DNA of 64,000 nucleotides from SIG575 sp964474295 (lineage in GTDB: Bacteria > Bacillota > Clostridia > Oscillospirales > Acutalibacteraceae): NCBI GenBank assembly GCA_964474295.1, contig CAYYRN010000003.1, forward strand, positions 1 through 64,000. Direction: 5' to 3'. Shown here one piece after another: positions 24,714 through 33,162 of this stretch. The first letter of the stretch is position 1; every line of letters starts with the position of its first letter. A program made the translations under genes and the position numbers. The notes beneath the pieces were generated by a model. That model was given only the letters and a program-made list of their open reading frames with translations, was not told the DNA's origin and ran no database searches.

Positions 24714-25784
24714 ATGAAAAAAGTTTTGGTGGTTTTCGGCGGAGCTTCAAGCGAACATGATATAAGCACGGTTTCCGCAAAGTTTGTAATCGAAAACATT
24801 CCTGCCGATAAATATGAGGTAGTGATGCTCGGCATCACGAAGCAGGGCGAGTGGTTCAAATATACGGGAAAAACGGAGAATCTTCCCGAAGACAAATGGA
24901 CACAGGATAAAGAAAACCTCACGAAAGCGGTAATTTCTCCCGACGCTTCCTGCCACGGCTTGATAGTGTTTGAAAACGGCGAAGCAAAAACGGAAAGAAT
25001 TGACGTTGTGTTCCCCGTAATGCACGGAAAAAACGGTGAGGACGGAACAATTCAGGGCTTGCTGCAATTGGCGGGAATCCCTTATGTCGGTTGCGACTGT
25101 GCTTCAAGTGCCGTTTGTATGGATAAAGCACTTACCAACACCGTTGCCGACTGTGCGGGAATACCGCAGGCAAAGTGGCTCGGTGTGACAAAATACGAGT
25201 ATTCTCTCAATGAGGATGCGGTAATTGACAAGGCAGAGGAATATCTGGGCTATCCCGTTTTCGTAAAACCGGCAAACGCAGGCTCGTCCGTCGGCGTGAC
25301 AAAGGTTTCTTCGAGAGAGAATTTTAAAGAAGCCGTAGATGTTGCTTTTAAAGAAGATACTAAAATCGTCCTTGAAGAAGGCATTGTCGGTCAAGAGGTC
25401 GAGTGTGCCGTCATCGGCAATGATGAGCCTATGGCGGGGCAGGTCGGTGAAATTGTTTCGGTAAACGAAATTTACGATTTTGAAGCGAAGTATGTTTCCG
25501 ATGCCAGCGAGCTTTTTATTCCGGCAAGACTTCCCGAAAATGTTTTGGAGGATGTAAAAAAGGCTGCCTGCAAGGCATACAAAGCACTCGGCTGTTCAGG
25601 CCTTGCGAGAGTGGATTTCTTTGTCAGAGAGTCTGACGGAAAAATTATGCTCAACGAGCCGAACACAATTCCCGGCTTTACAAGCATCAGTATGTATCCG
25701 AAGCTTATGAATGCCGCAGGGCTTGACAGTCCCGCACTTCTTTCAAAGCTTATTGAATGTGCCGAGGAAAAATGGAGCAGATAA
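24714..25784 (+). CDS. ddl: D-alanine--D-alanine ligase
   Basis: A 356-residue ATP-grasp enzyme making the D-Ala-D-Ala end of peptidoglycan stems. Motifs: VVFGGASSEHDIS, FPVMHGKNGEDGTIQGLL, VKPANAGSSVGVTKV, EVECAVIGN and MLNEPNTIPGFTSISMYP. ATG 24714 is preferred over GTG 24708, two codons earlier. It joins DUF1934 without a gap. Confidence 0.96.
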   Translation: MKKVLVVFGGASSEHDISTVSAKFVIENIPADKYEVVMLGITKQGEWFKYTGKTENLPEDKWTQDKENLTKAVISPDASCHGLIVFENGEAKTERIDVVFPVMHGKNGEDGTIQGLLQLAGIPYVGCDCASSAVCMDKALTNTVADCAGIPQAKWLGVTKYEYSLNEDAVIDKAEEYLGYPVFVKPANAGSSVGVTKVSSRENFKEAVDVAFKEDTKIVLEEGIVGQEVECAVIGNDEPMAGQVGEIVSVNEIYDFEAKYVSDASELFIPARLPENVLEDVKKAACKAYKALGCSGLARVDFFVRESDGKIMLNEPNTIPGFTSISMYPKLMNAAGLDSPALLSKLIECAEEKWSR

Positions 25785-26201
25785 ATGGAAAAAGAAGTTG
25801 TTATAAAAATTGTTGACCGCCACGAAATGGAGGGCGACACCGACGGCCTTGAAACTACAGTGTTGGGTTCATTTAAAGGTACAAGAGATAATTATGAGCT
25901 TTCTTATACCGAGGACGGAGAGCTTGAAGGCTGTACGGTTACGTTAAAGGTCGAAAACGGCGAACGCATTACAATGACACGTTCGGGTATTTTTGAAACC
26001 GAATTGATTATCCAAAGGGGAAAAAGGCATAACTGCTCATATTCAACCCCTGCGGGTATTTTGATGCTCGGAGTTTTCGCAAATCGTGTTGAAAGTGATG
26101 TTGACGAAAACGGCGGAAAACTTGAATTTGATTACACTCTTGATATGGGTGCGGGAGTAATATCCGAAAATTATCTTATAATAACCGTTAAAGAAAGTTG
26201 A
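25785..26201 (+). CDS. DUF1934 (YwiB-like) protein
   Basis: A 138-residue beta-barrel protein: ATG follows directly after the ddl stop (TAAATG). It has alternating strands VTLKVENGERITMTRSG, FETELIIQRGKRHNCSYSTPAG and LEFDYTLDMGAGVISEN, matching DUF1934 (calycin-like, unknown function). The family is commonly next to argS in Firmicutes, as here. Confidence 0.85.
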   Translation: MEKEVVIKIVDRHEMEGDTDGLETTVLGSFKGTRDNYELSYTEDGELEGCTVTLKVENGERITMTRSGIFETELIIQRGKRHNCSYSTPAGILMLGVFANRVESDVDENGGKLEFDYTLDMGAGVISENYLIITVKES

Positions 26202-26246
26202 AAAGTCTTTGCAAATTTGCGAAGACGGACTGAGAGGATGTAAACA

Positions 26247-27992
26247 ATGTCAAAAATAGTGAATGAAACTCACCAGCAAATAAGGCAGGCAATTCTTGAC
26301 GCTATGGGAAAGGCAATAAGTGAGGGCATTTTTCCGGCAGAGCCTGTGAGTGATTTTAAAATCGAAGTTCCCGCCGACAGAAAAAACGGCGATTTTTCGT
26401 CAAATGTTGCAATGATGTCAACAAAAGCTTTTAAGATGAATCCGAGAAAAATAGGCGAAGTTATTCTTGAAAAAATAAATCTTGACGGAACTTATCTTGA
26501 AAAATGCGAAATTGCGGGGCCGGGATTTCTTAATTTCTATTTAAGCCCGTCGTATTATTCGGCAATACTTAAAGATGTGCGTGCGTGCGGCGCTTCCTAC
26601 GGACGTTCCGATTACGGAAAGGGCAAAAAAGTAAACGTAGAGTTCGTTTCGGCAAACCCCACAGGGCCTATGCATATGGGCAACGCAAGGGGCGGTGCGT
26701 TGGGCGACTGCCTTGCCGCAATAATGGATTATGCGGGATATGACGTCAGCCGTGAATTTTACATTAACGATGCCGGAAATCAGATAGAAAAATTCGGCTT
26801 GTCGCTTGACATAAGATATCAGCAGCTTTTTAAAGGCGAGGATGCTCCCGAATTGCCCGAAGACAGCTACCACGGCGAGGATATAAAGGAGCGTGCGGCG
26901 GAGTTTGCCGAAATTCACGGTGACAGCTATCTTGAAAAGAGCGAGGAAGAAAGAAGAAAGGCTCTTGTTGATTATGCGTTGCCGAGAAATATCGACAATA
27001 TGAAATCCACTCTTTCAAAATACAGAATAGAGTATGACAGATGGTTTAACGAATCCGTTGTTCACAATGACGGCGAGCTTAAAGAAACAATCGAGCTTCT
27101 TACAAAGAACGGTCTTACATATGAAAAGGACGGTGCTTTGTGGTACAAGAATATCGAAGTTCAGACAAAGATGCTGCTGGCTCAAGGCAAAACTCAGGAG
27201 TATATCGATAAGCTTGAGCTTAAAGATGACGTTCTTATCCGTGCAAACGGAAACCCGACTTATTTTGCGGCGGATATAGCGTATCACAGAAACAAGCTTG
27301 AGGTCAGAAATTTTGACCTTGCAATAGATATTTGGGGTGCCGACCATCACGGACACGTTGCAAGAATGAAATCGGCGCTTGATGCTATCGGCGTTGATTC
27401 GTCACGTCTTGATGTCATACTTATGCAGCTTGTCCGCCTTACAAGGAACGGCGAAGCCGTAAGGATGTCCAAGAGAACGGGCAAAGCAATTACACTTGTC
27501 GATTTGCTTGAGGAAATTCCCGTTGATGCTTCGCGTTTCATTTTCAATATGAGGGAAGCAGGCTCACAAATGGATTTCGATTTGGATCTTGCCGTTGAGC
27601 AAAGCTCACAAAATCCCGTTTATTACTGTCAGTACGCACACGCAAGAATTTGCAGTATCCTCAAAAAAATCAAAGCTGACGGAAACGAGGTTCGTGACTG
27701 CACGGATGAGGAGCTTCAGCTTTTGACGGAAGAAACCGAAAAGGATATCATCAGACATCTGGCATCGCTCACCGGCGAAATAGTGGAGGCAGTTAAAAAA
27801 TATGACCCCGCCAAAATCACAAGGTATGTAATAGAGCTTGCAACTCTTTTCCACAAGTTCTACAATTCGTGCCGTGTTGTTTGCGAGGACGAGTCGCTTA
27901 TGCAGGCAAGAGTTTATCTTTGCGTCTGCGTTCGTGACACAATTAAAAATATTTTGAATCTTCTTAAAATAGAAGCACCGGAATCGATGTAA
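26247..27992 (+). CDS. argS: Arginyl-tRNA synthetase
   Basis: A 581-residue class I synthetase. N-terminal Arg-S domain about 8-95, then VEFVSANPTGPMHMGNARGGALGD (HIGH-like), the catalytic core with NPTYFAADIAYHRNKL and IDIWGADHHGHVAR, a MSKRTGKAITL loop in place of KMSKS, and the DALR anticodon domain (CQYAHARICSILKK) at the end. GAGAGG precedes the ATG. Confidence 0.97.
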   Translation: MSKIVNETHQQIRQAILDAMGKAISEGIFPAEPVSDFKIEVPADRKNGDFSSNVAMMSTKAFKMNPRKIGEVILEKINLDGTYLEKCEIAGPGFLNFYLSPSYYSAILKDVRACGASYGRSDYGKGKKVNVEFVSANPTGPMHMGNARGGALGDCLAAIMDYAGYDVSREFYINDAGNQIEKFGLSLDIRYQQLFKGEDAPELPEDSYHGEDIKERAAEFAEIHGDSYLEKSEEERRKALVDYALPRNIDNMKSTLSKYRIEYDRWFNESVVHNDGELKETIELLTKNGLTYEKDGALWYKNIEVQTKMLLAQGKTQEYIDKLELKDDVLIRANGNPTYFAADIAYHRNKLEVRNFDLAIDIWGADHHGHVARMKSALDAIGVDSSRLDVILMQLVRLTRNGEAVRMSKRTGKAITLVDLLEEIPVDASRFIFNMREAGSQMDFDLDLAVEQSSQNPVYYCQYAHARICSILKKIKADGNEVRDCTDEELQLLTEETEKDIIRHLASLTGEIVEAVKKYDPAKITRYVIELATLFHKFYNSCRVVCEDESLMQARVYLCVCVRDTIKNILNLLKIEAPESM

Positions 27993-28050
27993 TATTTGTA
28001 AAAAATTTTCATAAAATATATGCACCTGAATTTGCAAAAGGGGTATAAAA

Positions 28051-29244
28051 ATGAAAAAGTGTTCTTTAATTTTGTGCGAAAAAACAATTTCTCAAAACAG
28101 CCAAAAAAGTTTGTCATCTGTAGAGATAGTTTTCAAACCTATGTACGAGTTTTTAAAAGATTCGCTCATCCTTGCCGGAATTGACAACACGTTTGCGATT
28201 TTCAAAAAAGAAGAAAGAACAGACGGCTTGCGTAATTTTGTAACGCATAACGAAAAGGGCGATGTGTTTATTTCTCAAGGCACAAGTCCGTTTATTTCGG
28301 AAGAAACAGTGAAAAGCTCTTACGAAGCTTTTTTGAAAAACGACAGAAAAGCAACTGCGATAGTTTCCGATTTTTGCGATTCTTTTTCGGCTGTTTGGAT
28401 GACTGTTGATGATTTTAAAAAGCATTGTTCCTTTGAACAGGAGGAAGAAATCTCTCTTGATGATGTTATCGGAACTTTCGATAACATAGACGAATTTACA
28501 AGCACAAACAAAGAGGATTTTATGAGCGTTAATAACCTTTTTGAAGCATATGAGCTTAATGAATATAAACGCAAGGAAATTTTGAAAAAGCTTATGCTGT
28601 CCGGCGTGCAGATTATGTGTACGGACGGTGTTGCGATTTCGGAGGAAGCCGTGATAGAAAGCGGTGCCGTAATTTTAAGCGGAACGCAGATAACGGGAAA
28701 AACCGAAATTGCATCCGGTGCGGTTATCGGCCCCAATTCCGTAATCGATAACTGTAAAATAGGCGAAAACGCAAAAATCAACGCTTCGCACTGTTATTCC
28801 TCCGAAATAGAAAAGGGTGCTGAAATCGGCCCGTTTGTAAGAATCAGACCGGGGTGCGTTGTTTCGGAAAATGCGAGAGTGGGCAATTTCGTTGAACTTA
28901 AAAACGTAACGGTGGGCAAAGATACAAAAATTTCGCATCTTTCTTATGTCGGTGACGGCTCTGTCGGCAGCGAAGTCAACATCGGCTGCGGCTGTGCAAC
29001 GGTGAATTTTGACGGAACAAATAAGCACAGAACGGTAATCGAAGACGGTGCTTTCATCGGCTGCGGAGTTAATCTCGTAGCACCCGTTACGGTGGGAAAA
29101 GATGCTTTTGTCGCCGCAGGTTCAACGGTTATCGAGGATGTTCCCGATTCCGCCCTTGCAATAGCGAGAAACAGACAAGTTAACAAAAACGGCTGGGTTG
29201 AGAAGAAAAAGCCGTATAAAAGAATGAAAAAGAACGGTAGATAA
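28051..29244 (+). CDS. glmU: GlmU-like acetyltransferase with degenerate N-terminal domain
   Basis: A 397-residue protein. The C-terminal part (about 190-390) is a GlmU left-handed beta-helix with key motifs NFVELKNV, ISHLSYVGDGSVG, NIGCGCATVNFDG, FIGCGVNLVAPV and AIARNRQVNK. This half makes N-acetylglucosamine-1-phosphate. The N-terminal half should be the uridylyltransferase but starts KKCSLILCEKTIS instead of the LAAGxGTRM loop, lacks the usual metal and UTP residues and is about 150 residues instead of about 230. It stands before pth, a standard glmU neighbour. The acetyltransferase is probably active and the uridylyl step made elsewhere. Confidence 0.75.
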   Translation: MKKCSLILCEKTISQNSQKSLSSVEIVFKPMYEFLKDSLILAGIDNTFAIFKKEERTDGLRNFVTHNEKGDVFISQGTSPFISEETVKSSYEAFLKNDRKATAIVSDFCDSFSAVWMTVDDFKKHCSFEQEEEISLDDVIGTFDNIDEFTSTNKEDFMSVNNLFEAYELNEYKRKEILKKLMLSGVQIMCTDGVAISEEAVIESGAVILSGTQITGKTEIASGAVIGPNSVIDNCKIGENAKINASHCYSSEIEKGAEIGPFVRIRPGCVVSENARVGNFVELKNVTVGKDTKISHLSYVGDGSVGSEVNIGCGCATVNFDGTNKHRTVIEDGAFIGCGVNLVAPVTVGKDAFVAAGSTVIEDVPDSALAIARNRQVNKNGWVEKKKPYKRMKKNGR

Positions 29245-29247
29245 TTT

Positions 29248-29856
29248 ATGTTTGGTTTGAAAAAAAAGAAGGAATTTTCTGCGGGAGGTGCCGAATTTTT
29301 AATTGTCGGCTTGGGAAATCCGGGTGACAAATACGAATTTACACGTCATAATGCGGGATTTATGTTTGTGGATTTTTTTGCGGACAGGGAAAACATAAAA
29401 ATCAACAAACTAAAGTATAAGTCACTGCTTGCGGATGTTAATATAAACGGGCATAAGTGCCTTGTTATGAAGCCTCAGACTTTTATGAACAACAGCGGCG
29501 AGGCTGTAAGGGATGCCGCACAGTTTTATAAAATTCCGCCTGAAAGGGTTATTGTGATTTATGATGACATTTCGCTTGATGTCGGAAGAACGAGAATAAG
29601 GCGAAAAGGTTCCGACGGAGGTCACAACGGAATAAAAAGCATCATTTACCATTTAAACAGCGATAATTTTCCCCGCATAAAAATCGGCGTAGGAAAAAAA
29701 CCGCCCGAATGGGAGGATTTGGCGGATTGGGTGCTTTCACGTTTTACGAATGACGAGTTAAAAACGCTGAATAACACTGCCGAAAAAGTTTGCGATGTTT
29801 TACCGCTTATGCTCGATGAAAAAATCGACGAGGCAATGAACAGAATAAATTCATAA
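29248..29856 (+). CDS. pth: Peptidyl-tRNA hydrolase
   Basis: A 202-residue enzyme that frees tRNA from stalled peptidyl-tRNA. Motifs: IVGLGNPGDKYEFTRHNAGFM (catalytic His), KPQTFMNNSGEAV and RKGSDGGHNGIKSI. It follows the glmU-like gene by three bases. A short basic extension of about 14 residues precedes the usual start. Confidence 0.96.
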   Translation: MFGLKKKKEFSAGGAEFLIVGLGNPGDKYEFTRHNAGFMFVDFFADRENIKINKLKYKSLLADVNINGHKCLVMKPQTFMNNSGEAVRDAAQFYKIPPERVIVIYDDISLDVGRTRIRRKGSDGGHNGIKSIIYHLNSDNFPRIKIGVGKKPPEWEDLADWVLSRFTNDELKTLNNTAEKVCDVLPLMLDEKIDEAMNRINS

Positions 29857-29872
29857 TACATAAAACAAAATT

Positions 29873-29922
29873 AAGGATTCCTTTGGCTTGCAAGATGACA
29901 AAAGCCGAAGGAATCCTTTTTA
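29873..29922 (+). terminator. Terminator after pth
   Basis: A 17-bp nearly perfect stem, 29873-29889 with 29902-29918, followed by TTTTT. The AAGGATTCCTTTGG arm resembles the arm of the hairpin at 38869. Confidence 0.9.
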
Positions 29923-29933
29923 TTATTGATATA

Positions 29934-30974
29934 TTATTTTACCGAGAATTTGTAAACTGTTTTTGTTTTGTATTTTTCGCCTGCGTCATAAACGCATTTC
30001 GGAAAATCCTGTCTGTTCGGGCTGTCGGGATAAACTTGAGTTTCGAGGCAGAAGCCTGCGTGGCGTTCCATTTTAGTGCCTGATTTTCCGTCAATACCGT
30101 CAAGGAAATTACCGCAGTAAAGCTGAACCCCCGGTAAATCCGTAAACATTTCCATTTGTCTGCCCGTTTTTTCGTCAAAAACCGTTACGTTTGCGGAGTT
30201 ATCGTTCTTTTTGTTTAAGCAGAAATTGTGGTCATAGCCTTTTGTTAAATTCAACTGTTCGCAGTCATCATGAATGTTCTGCCCGATTTTTTTCGGTGTT
30301 CTGAAATCAAAAGGAGTGTTTTCAACCGATTTTATTTCGCCCGTAGGGATGCTGTCGCCGTCAATGGGTGTAAAAAAGTCGGCATCTATGCAAAGAACGT
30401 GGTCGCATATCGAACCCGAAGAAAAACCGCCGAGGTTAAAGTACGCATGGTTTGTAAAGTTCATTATTGTCTTTTTGTCACTTACACCGCTGTATTCGAT
30501 TGAAAGTGCGTTGCTGTCATCAAGCGTGTATGTGACCGTCACATTCATATTTCCGGGAAATCCGCAGGAAAGGTCGGGGCTGAAAAACGAAAACTCTACC
30601 TTGTTGTCATCAACGATAATCGCTCTCCAAACAGAGTGAGAAAACTCTCCGCCTCCGTGAAGACAGGTTTGACCTTCGTTGTGAGTAACTTCGTATTCTT
30701 TTGCGTCAATCGAAAATTTTCCGTTTGCGATTCTGTTTGCATATCTTCCCACAATCATACCCTGATAATCCGAGCGTGTTTCGTGACCGGATATGTCGTC
30801 AAAGCCGATAAGAACATCGTCAAGAACGCCCTCTCTGTCGGGGACATAAAGCTTGTCAAGTGTCGCACCGTATGAAATGATTTCGGCGGAAAGACCGTTT
30901 CTGTTGGTGATTATATACTTGTATACATCTTCTCCGACAGAGGTTGTGCCGTAGAATATTTTTTCAACACTCAT
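29934..30974 (-). CDS. galM: Aldose 1-epimerase (galactose mutarotase)
   Basis: A 346-residue enzyme interconverting alpha and beta anomers of galactose or glucose. Motifs: HNEGQTCLHGGGEFSHSVW, FTNHAYFNLGG, CKGYDHNFCL-like LTKGYDHNFCL and FCLETQVYPDSPNRQDFP near the end with the catalytic glutamate. It stands alone between two terminator or promoter regions. Confidence 0.93.
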   Translation of the reverse strand: MSVEKIFYGTTSVGEDVYKYIITNRNGLSAEIISYGATLDKLYVPDREGVLDDVLIGFDDISGHETRSDYQGMIVGRYANRIANGKFSIDAKEYEVTHNEGQTCLHGGGEFSHSVWRAIIVDDNKVEFSFFSPDLSCGFPGNMNVTVTYTLDDSNALSIEYSGVSDKKTIMNFTNHAYFNLGGFSSGSICDHVLCIDADFFTPIDGDSIPTGEIKSVENTPFDFRTPKKIGQNIHDDCEQLNLTKGYDHNFCLNKKNDNSANVTVFDEKTGRQMEMFTDLPGVQLYCGNFLDGIDGKSGTKMERHAGFCLETQVYPDSPNRQDFPKCVYDAGEKYKTKTVYKFSVK

Positions 30975-31006
30975 TTAAAAAACTCCTCTTTGCTTATTTT
31001 AAGTAT

Positions 31007-31035
31007 ATTATAGAATAAATTTCCCTTTATATCAA
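31007..31035 (-). promoter_or_regulatory. Promoter of galM
   Basis: Minus strand TTGATA (31030-31035), 17 bases, TATAAT (31007-31012), 33 bases before the ATG. Confidence 0.75.
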
Positions 31036-31083
31036 GAATTTATTAAAGATTATTTAAAAGTTGTAAAAAGAAAGTTAATTTAG

Positions 31084-31112
31084 TTGACCTTTTTTTTTCG
31101 ATGTTATATAAT
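31084..31112 (+). promoter_or_regulatory. Promoter of the FHA-rodA-pbp operon
   Basis: TTGACC (31084-31089), 17 bases, TATAAT (31107-31112), 38 bases before the TTG start. Confidence 0.8.
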
Positions 31113-31149
31113 TTATTATAATTGTATCGGTAAAAGGGAGGAGTGCGTC

Positions 31150-31854
31150 TTGACAGAGCTGTTTGAGGAATATGTAAGATTTGTTTTTCCCGCACTGGCG
31201 GTTATTATAATTACGGGATGCGTTCTTTCCCTGCTTTTTAAAAGGCCCAAATCAAAAACGGTTGCGTTCCTCGTCAATGAAATGACGGGCGAAGCCATAG
31301 CATTGCATTACTGGGAAACGTCGATAGGAAGAAGCCCATCGTGCGATATAGTTTTGAATTATCCCACCGTGTCAAGATTTCACGGTGTCGTGTCAAGAAG
31401 AAAAAACACATGGGTAATTTTCGATACGGGTTCCAAAACGGGCATAGTTCTTAACGGACATAAAATTAACAAAAAGGAAAATCTGTCGGATTCGGACAGA
31501 GTTTCTTTCGGAAATGTGAACTACATTTTTTCGGCACCCGATTTCGGGGACAAGCGTGCAGGCGAGAAAAATGCCGAATACGAATTAATAAGTATGTCCA
31601 ACGGAAAGACTTTTTCGCTCAACGGGACGCTTTTTGCCATCGGACGCGGGAAGGACTGTGATATTTTTCTTAATTTGCCGACCGTTTCGAGAAAGCACGC
31701 AGAATTGCATTTCGCGGACGGAAAATGGCGGATAAGGAACTTTTCTTCAAACGGAGTTTATGTAAATTCACGCAGATACGACGGCGAAAAGATTCTCAAG
31801 TCCGGTGACATTATTGACATCGGAGGAGCAAAAATTAAGTTTGCCGAAAAATAA
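31150..31854 (+). CDS. Membrane protein with two FHA domains
   Basis: A 234-residue protein from TTG 31150, chosen because GGAGG lies eight bases upstream. After one membrane segment (about 10-30) come two FHA domains, about 50-130 (TSIGRSPSCDIVLNYPTVSRFHG) and about 155-230 (FAIGRGKDCDIFLNLPTVSRKHAEL). FHA domains bind phosphothreonine. It heads an operon with rodA/ftsW and a PBP, like the fhaB-rodA-pbpA set of actinobacteria. I infer a phospho-dependent link to wall elongation or division. Confidence 0.88.
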   Translation: MTELFEEYVRFVFPALAVIIITGCVLSLLFKRPKSKTVAFLVNEMTGEAIALHYWETSIGRSPSCDIVLNYPTVSRFHGVVSRRKNTWVIFDTGSKTGIVLNGHKINKKENLSDSDRVSFGNVNYIFSAPDFGDKRAGEKNAEYELISMSNGKTFSLNGTLFAIGRGKDCDIFLNLPTVSRKHAELHFADGKWRIRNFSSNGVYVNSRRYDGEKILKSGDIIDIGGAKIKFAEK

Positions 31855-31881
31855 ACAAGTCTGCGGAAAGGGGGAATTTTT

Positions 31882-33129
31882 GTGGCTTCAAAAAAGGTTA
31901 AGCCGTTTAGCTATATGCTGTATTTGTTGCTGATAACCGTTTTTCAGCTTTTGTCTTTTGTTCAGATTTTGACAAAAACACAGGATAAGCCTGCGGAGCT
32001 TATAACAATTTTCCTTTCGTTTATTCTTGTGGAATGGTTTTATGTGGCTTCAATGCGGGTGTCACTCAAGCAGACATCTTTTGAACTTGAATTTATAGCG
32101 TTTTTTCTTTCGGGGATAGGACTTGCGCTGATATCCACCGTTTCAAACGATTACGCTTTGAAGCAGGTTATTTATATTATTGCGGGTGTGCTGATTTTTA
32201 TTGTTATGCGTTGGCTTATCGCAAATTCGGACAGAGTTACGGCACTGCGTTTGCCGGCTGCGGTTATCGCCGCAGGTGCGCTTGCGTTTAACCTTGTGGC
32301 GGCGGAATCGTACAACGGAGCGAAAAACTGGGTGCAAATAGGCTCGTTTTCGTTTCAACCCTCGGAGTTTGTTAAAATCGCATTCATCTTTGTCGGTGCC
32401 GCTACACTGGATAAGCTTCAAACAACGCGAAGCGTTTTCAAATATCTTGTCTTTGCGGCAGGGTGTATAGGCGCTCTTTTCCTTATGCGAGATTTCGGCA
32501 CGGCACTTATTTTCTTTGCGACTTTTATTATTATCGCTTATATGCGTTCGGGCGATTGGAAAACAATTGCCGTAATTTGCGTTGTTGCCGTACTCGGTGC
32601 GGTTCTTATAATATCATTCAAATCCACTGTTGCGGCAAGGTTTGCAACATACCGACATATATGGGATACTCCTTATGACGAGGGTATGCAGCAGACACGC
32701 ACGCTTATTTATGCCGCAAGCGGCGGACTTTTCGGCGTAGGCTTGGGTAACGGAAAATTAAGGGATGTTTACGCCGCAACAACCGACCTTGTTTTCGGTA
32801 TGGTTTGCGAGGAATACGGCTTGATTTTGGGATTTGCCGTTATTCTTACGTTCGCTGCGATTTTGGTTTATACCATTGCGGCGGCAAAATCCGCAAGAAC
32901 TTCGTTTTATGTAATTGCGGCTTGCTCCGCTGCGGGATTGCTTATTGTTCAAACTGCTTTGAACGTTTTCGGTGTGACGGATTTATTGCCGTGGACAGGC
33001 GTTACGCTTCCCTTTGTCAGCCGAGGCGGTTCAAGTATGATGTCCTGCTGGGCGCTTCTTGCGTTTATCAAAAGCGTTGATCCGAGGGCATATCCCAAAA
33101 CACTCAAAGAAACTCAGCTTGCGGGTTAA
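31882..33129 (+). CDS. rodA: FtsW/RodA/SpoVE family glycan polymerase
   Basis: A 415-residue membrane protein with about 11-12 segments. SEDS motifs: NGAKNWVQIGSFSFQPSEFVK, RDFGTALIF, GGLFGVGLGNGK and TGVTLPFVSRGGSSMM. SEDS proteins polymerise lipid II into glycan strands with a partner class B PBP, and that partner is the next gene. A GTG start at 31882 follows GGGGGA. Confidence 0.92.
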   Translation: MASKKVKPFSYMLYLLLITVFQLLSFVQILTKTQDKPAELITIFLSFILVEWFYVASMRVSLKQTSFELEFIAFFLSGIGLALISTVSNDYALKQVIYIIAGVLIFIVMRWLIANSDRVTALRLPAAVIAAGALAFNLVAAESYNGAKNWVQIGSFSFQPSEFVKIAFIFVGAATLDKLQTTRSVFKYLVFAAGCIGALFLMRDFGTALIFFATFIIIAYMRSGDWKTIAVICVVAVLGAVLIISFKSTVAARFATYRHIWDTPYDEGMQQTRTLIYAASGGLFGVGLGNGKLRDVYAATTDLVFGMVCEEYGLILGFAVILTFAAILVYTIAAAKSARTSFYVIAACSAAGLLIVQTALNVFGVTDLLPWTGVTLPFVSRGGSSMMSCWALLAFIKSVDPRAYPKTLKETQLAG

Positions 33130-33162
33130 AATTTATCAAAGACATAAAAGGAGGAATTGAAA

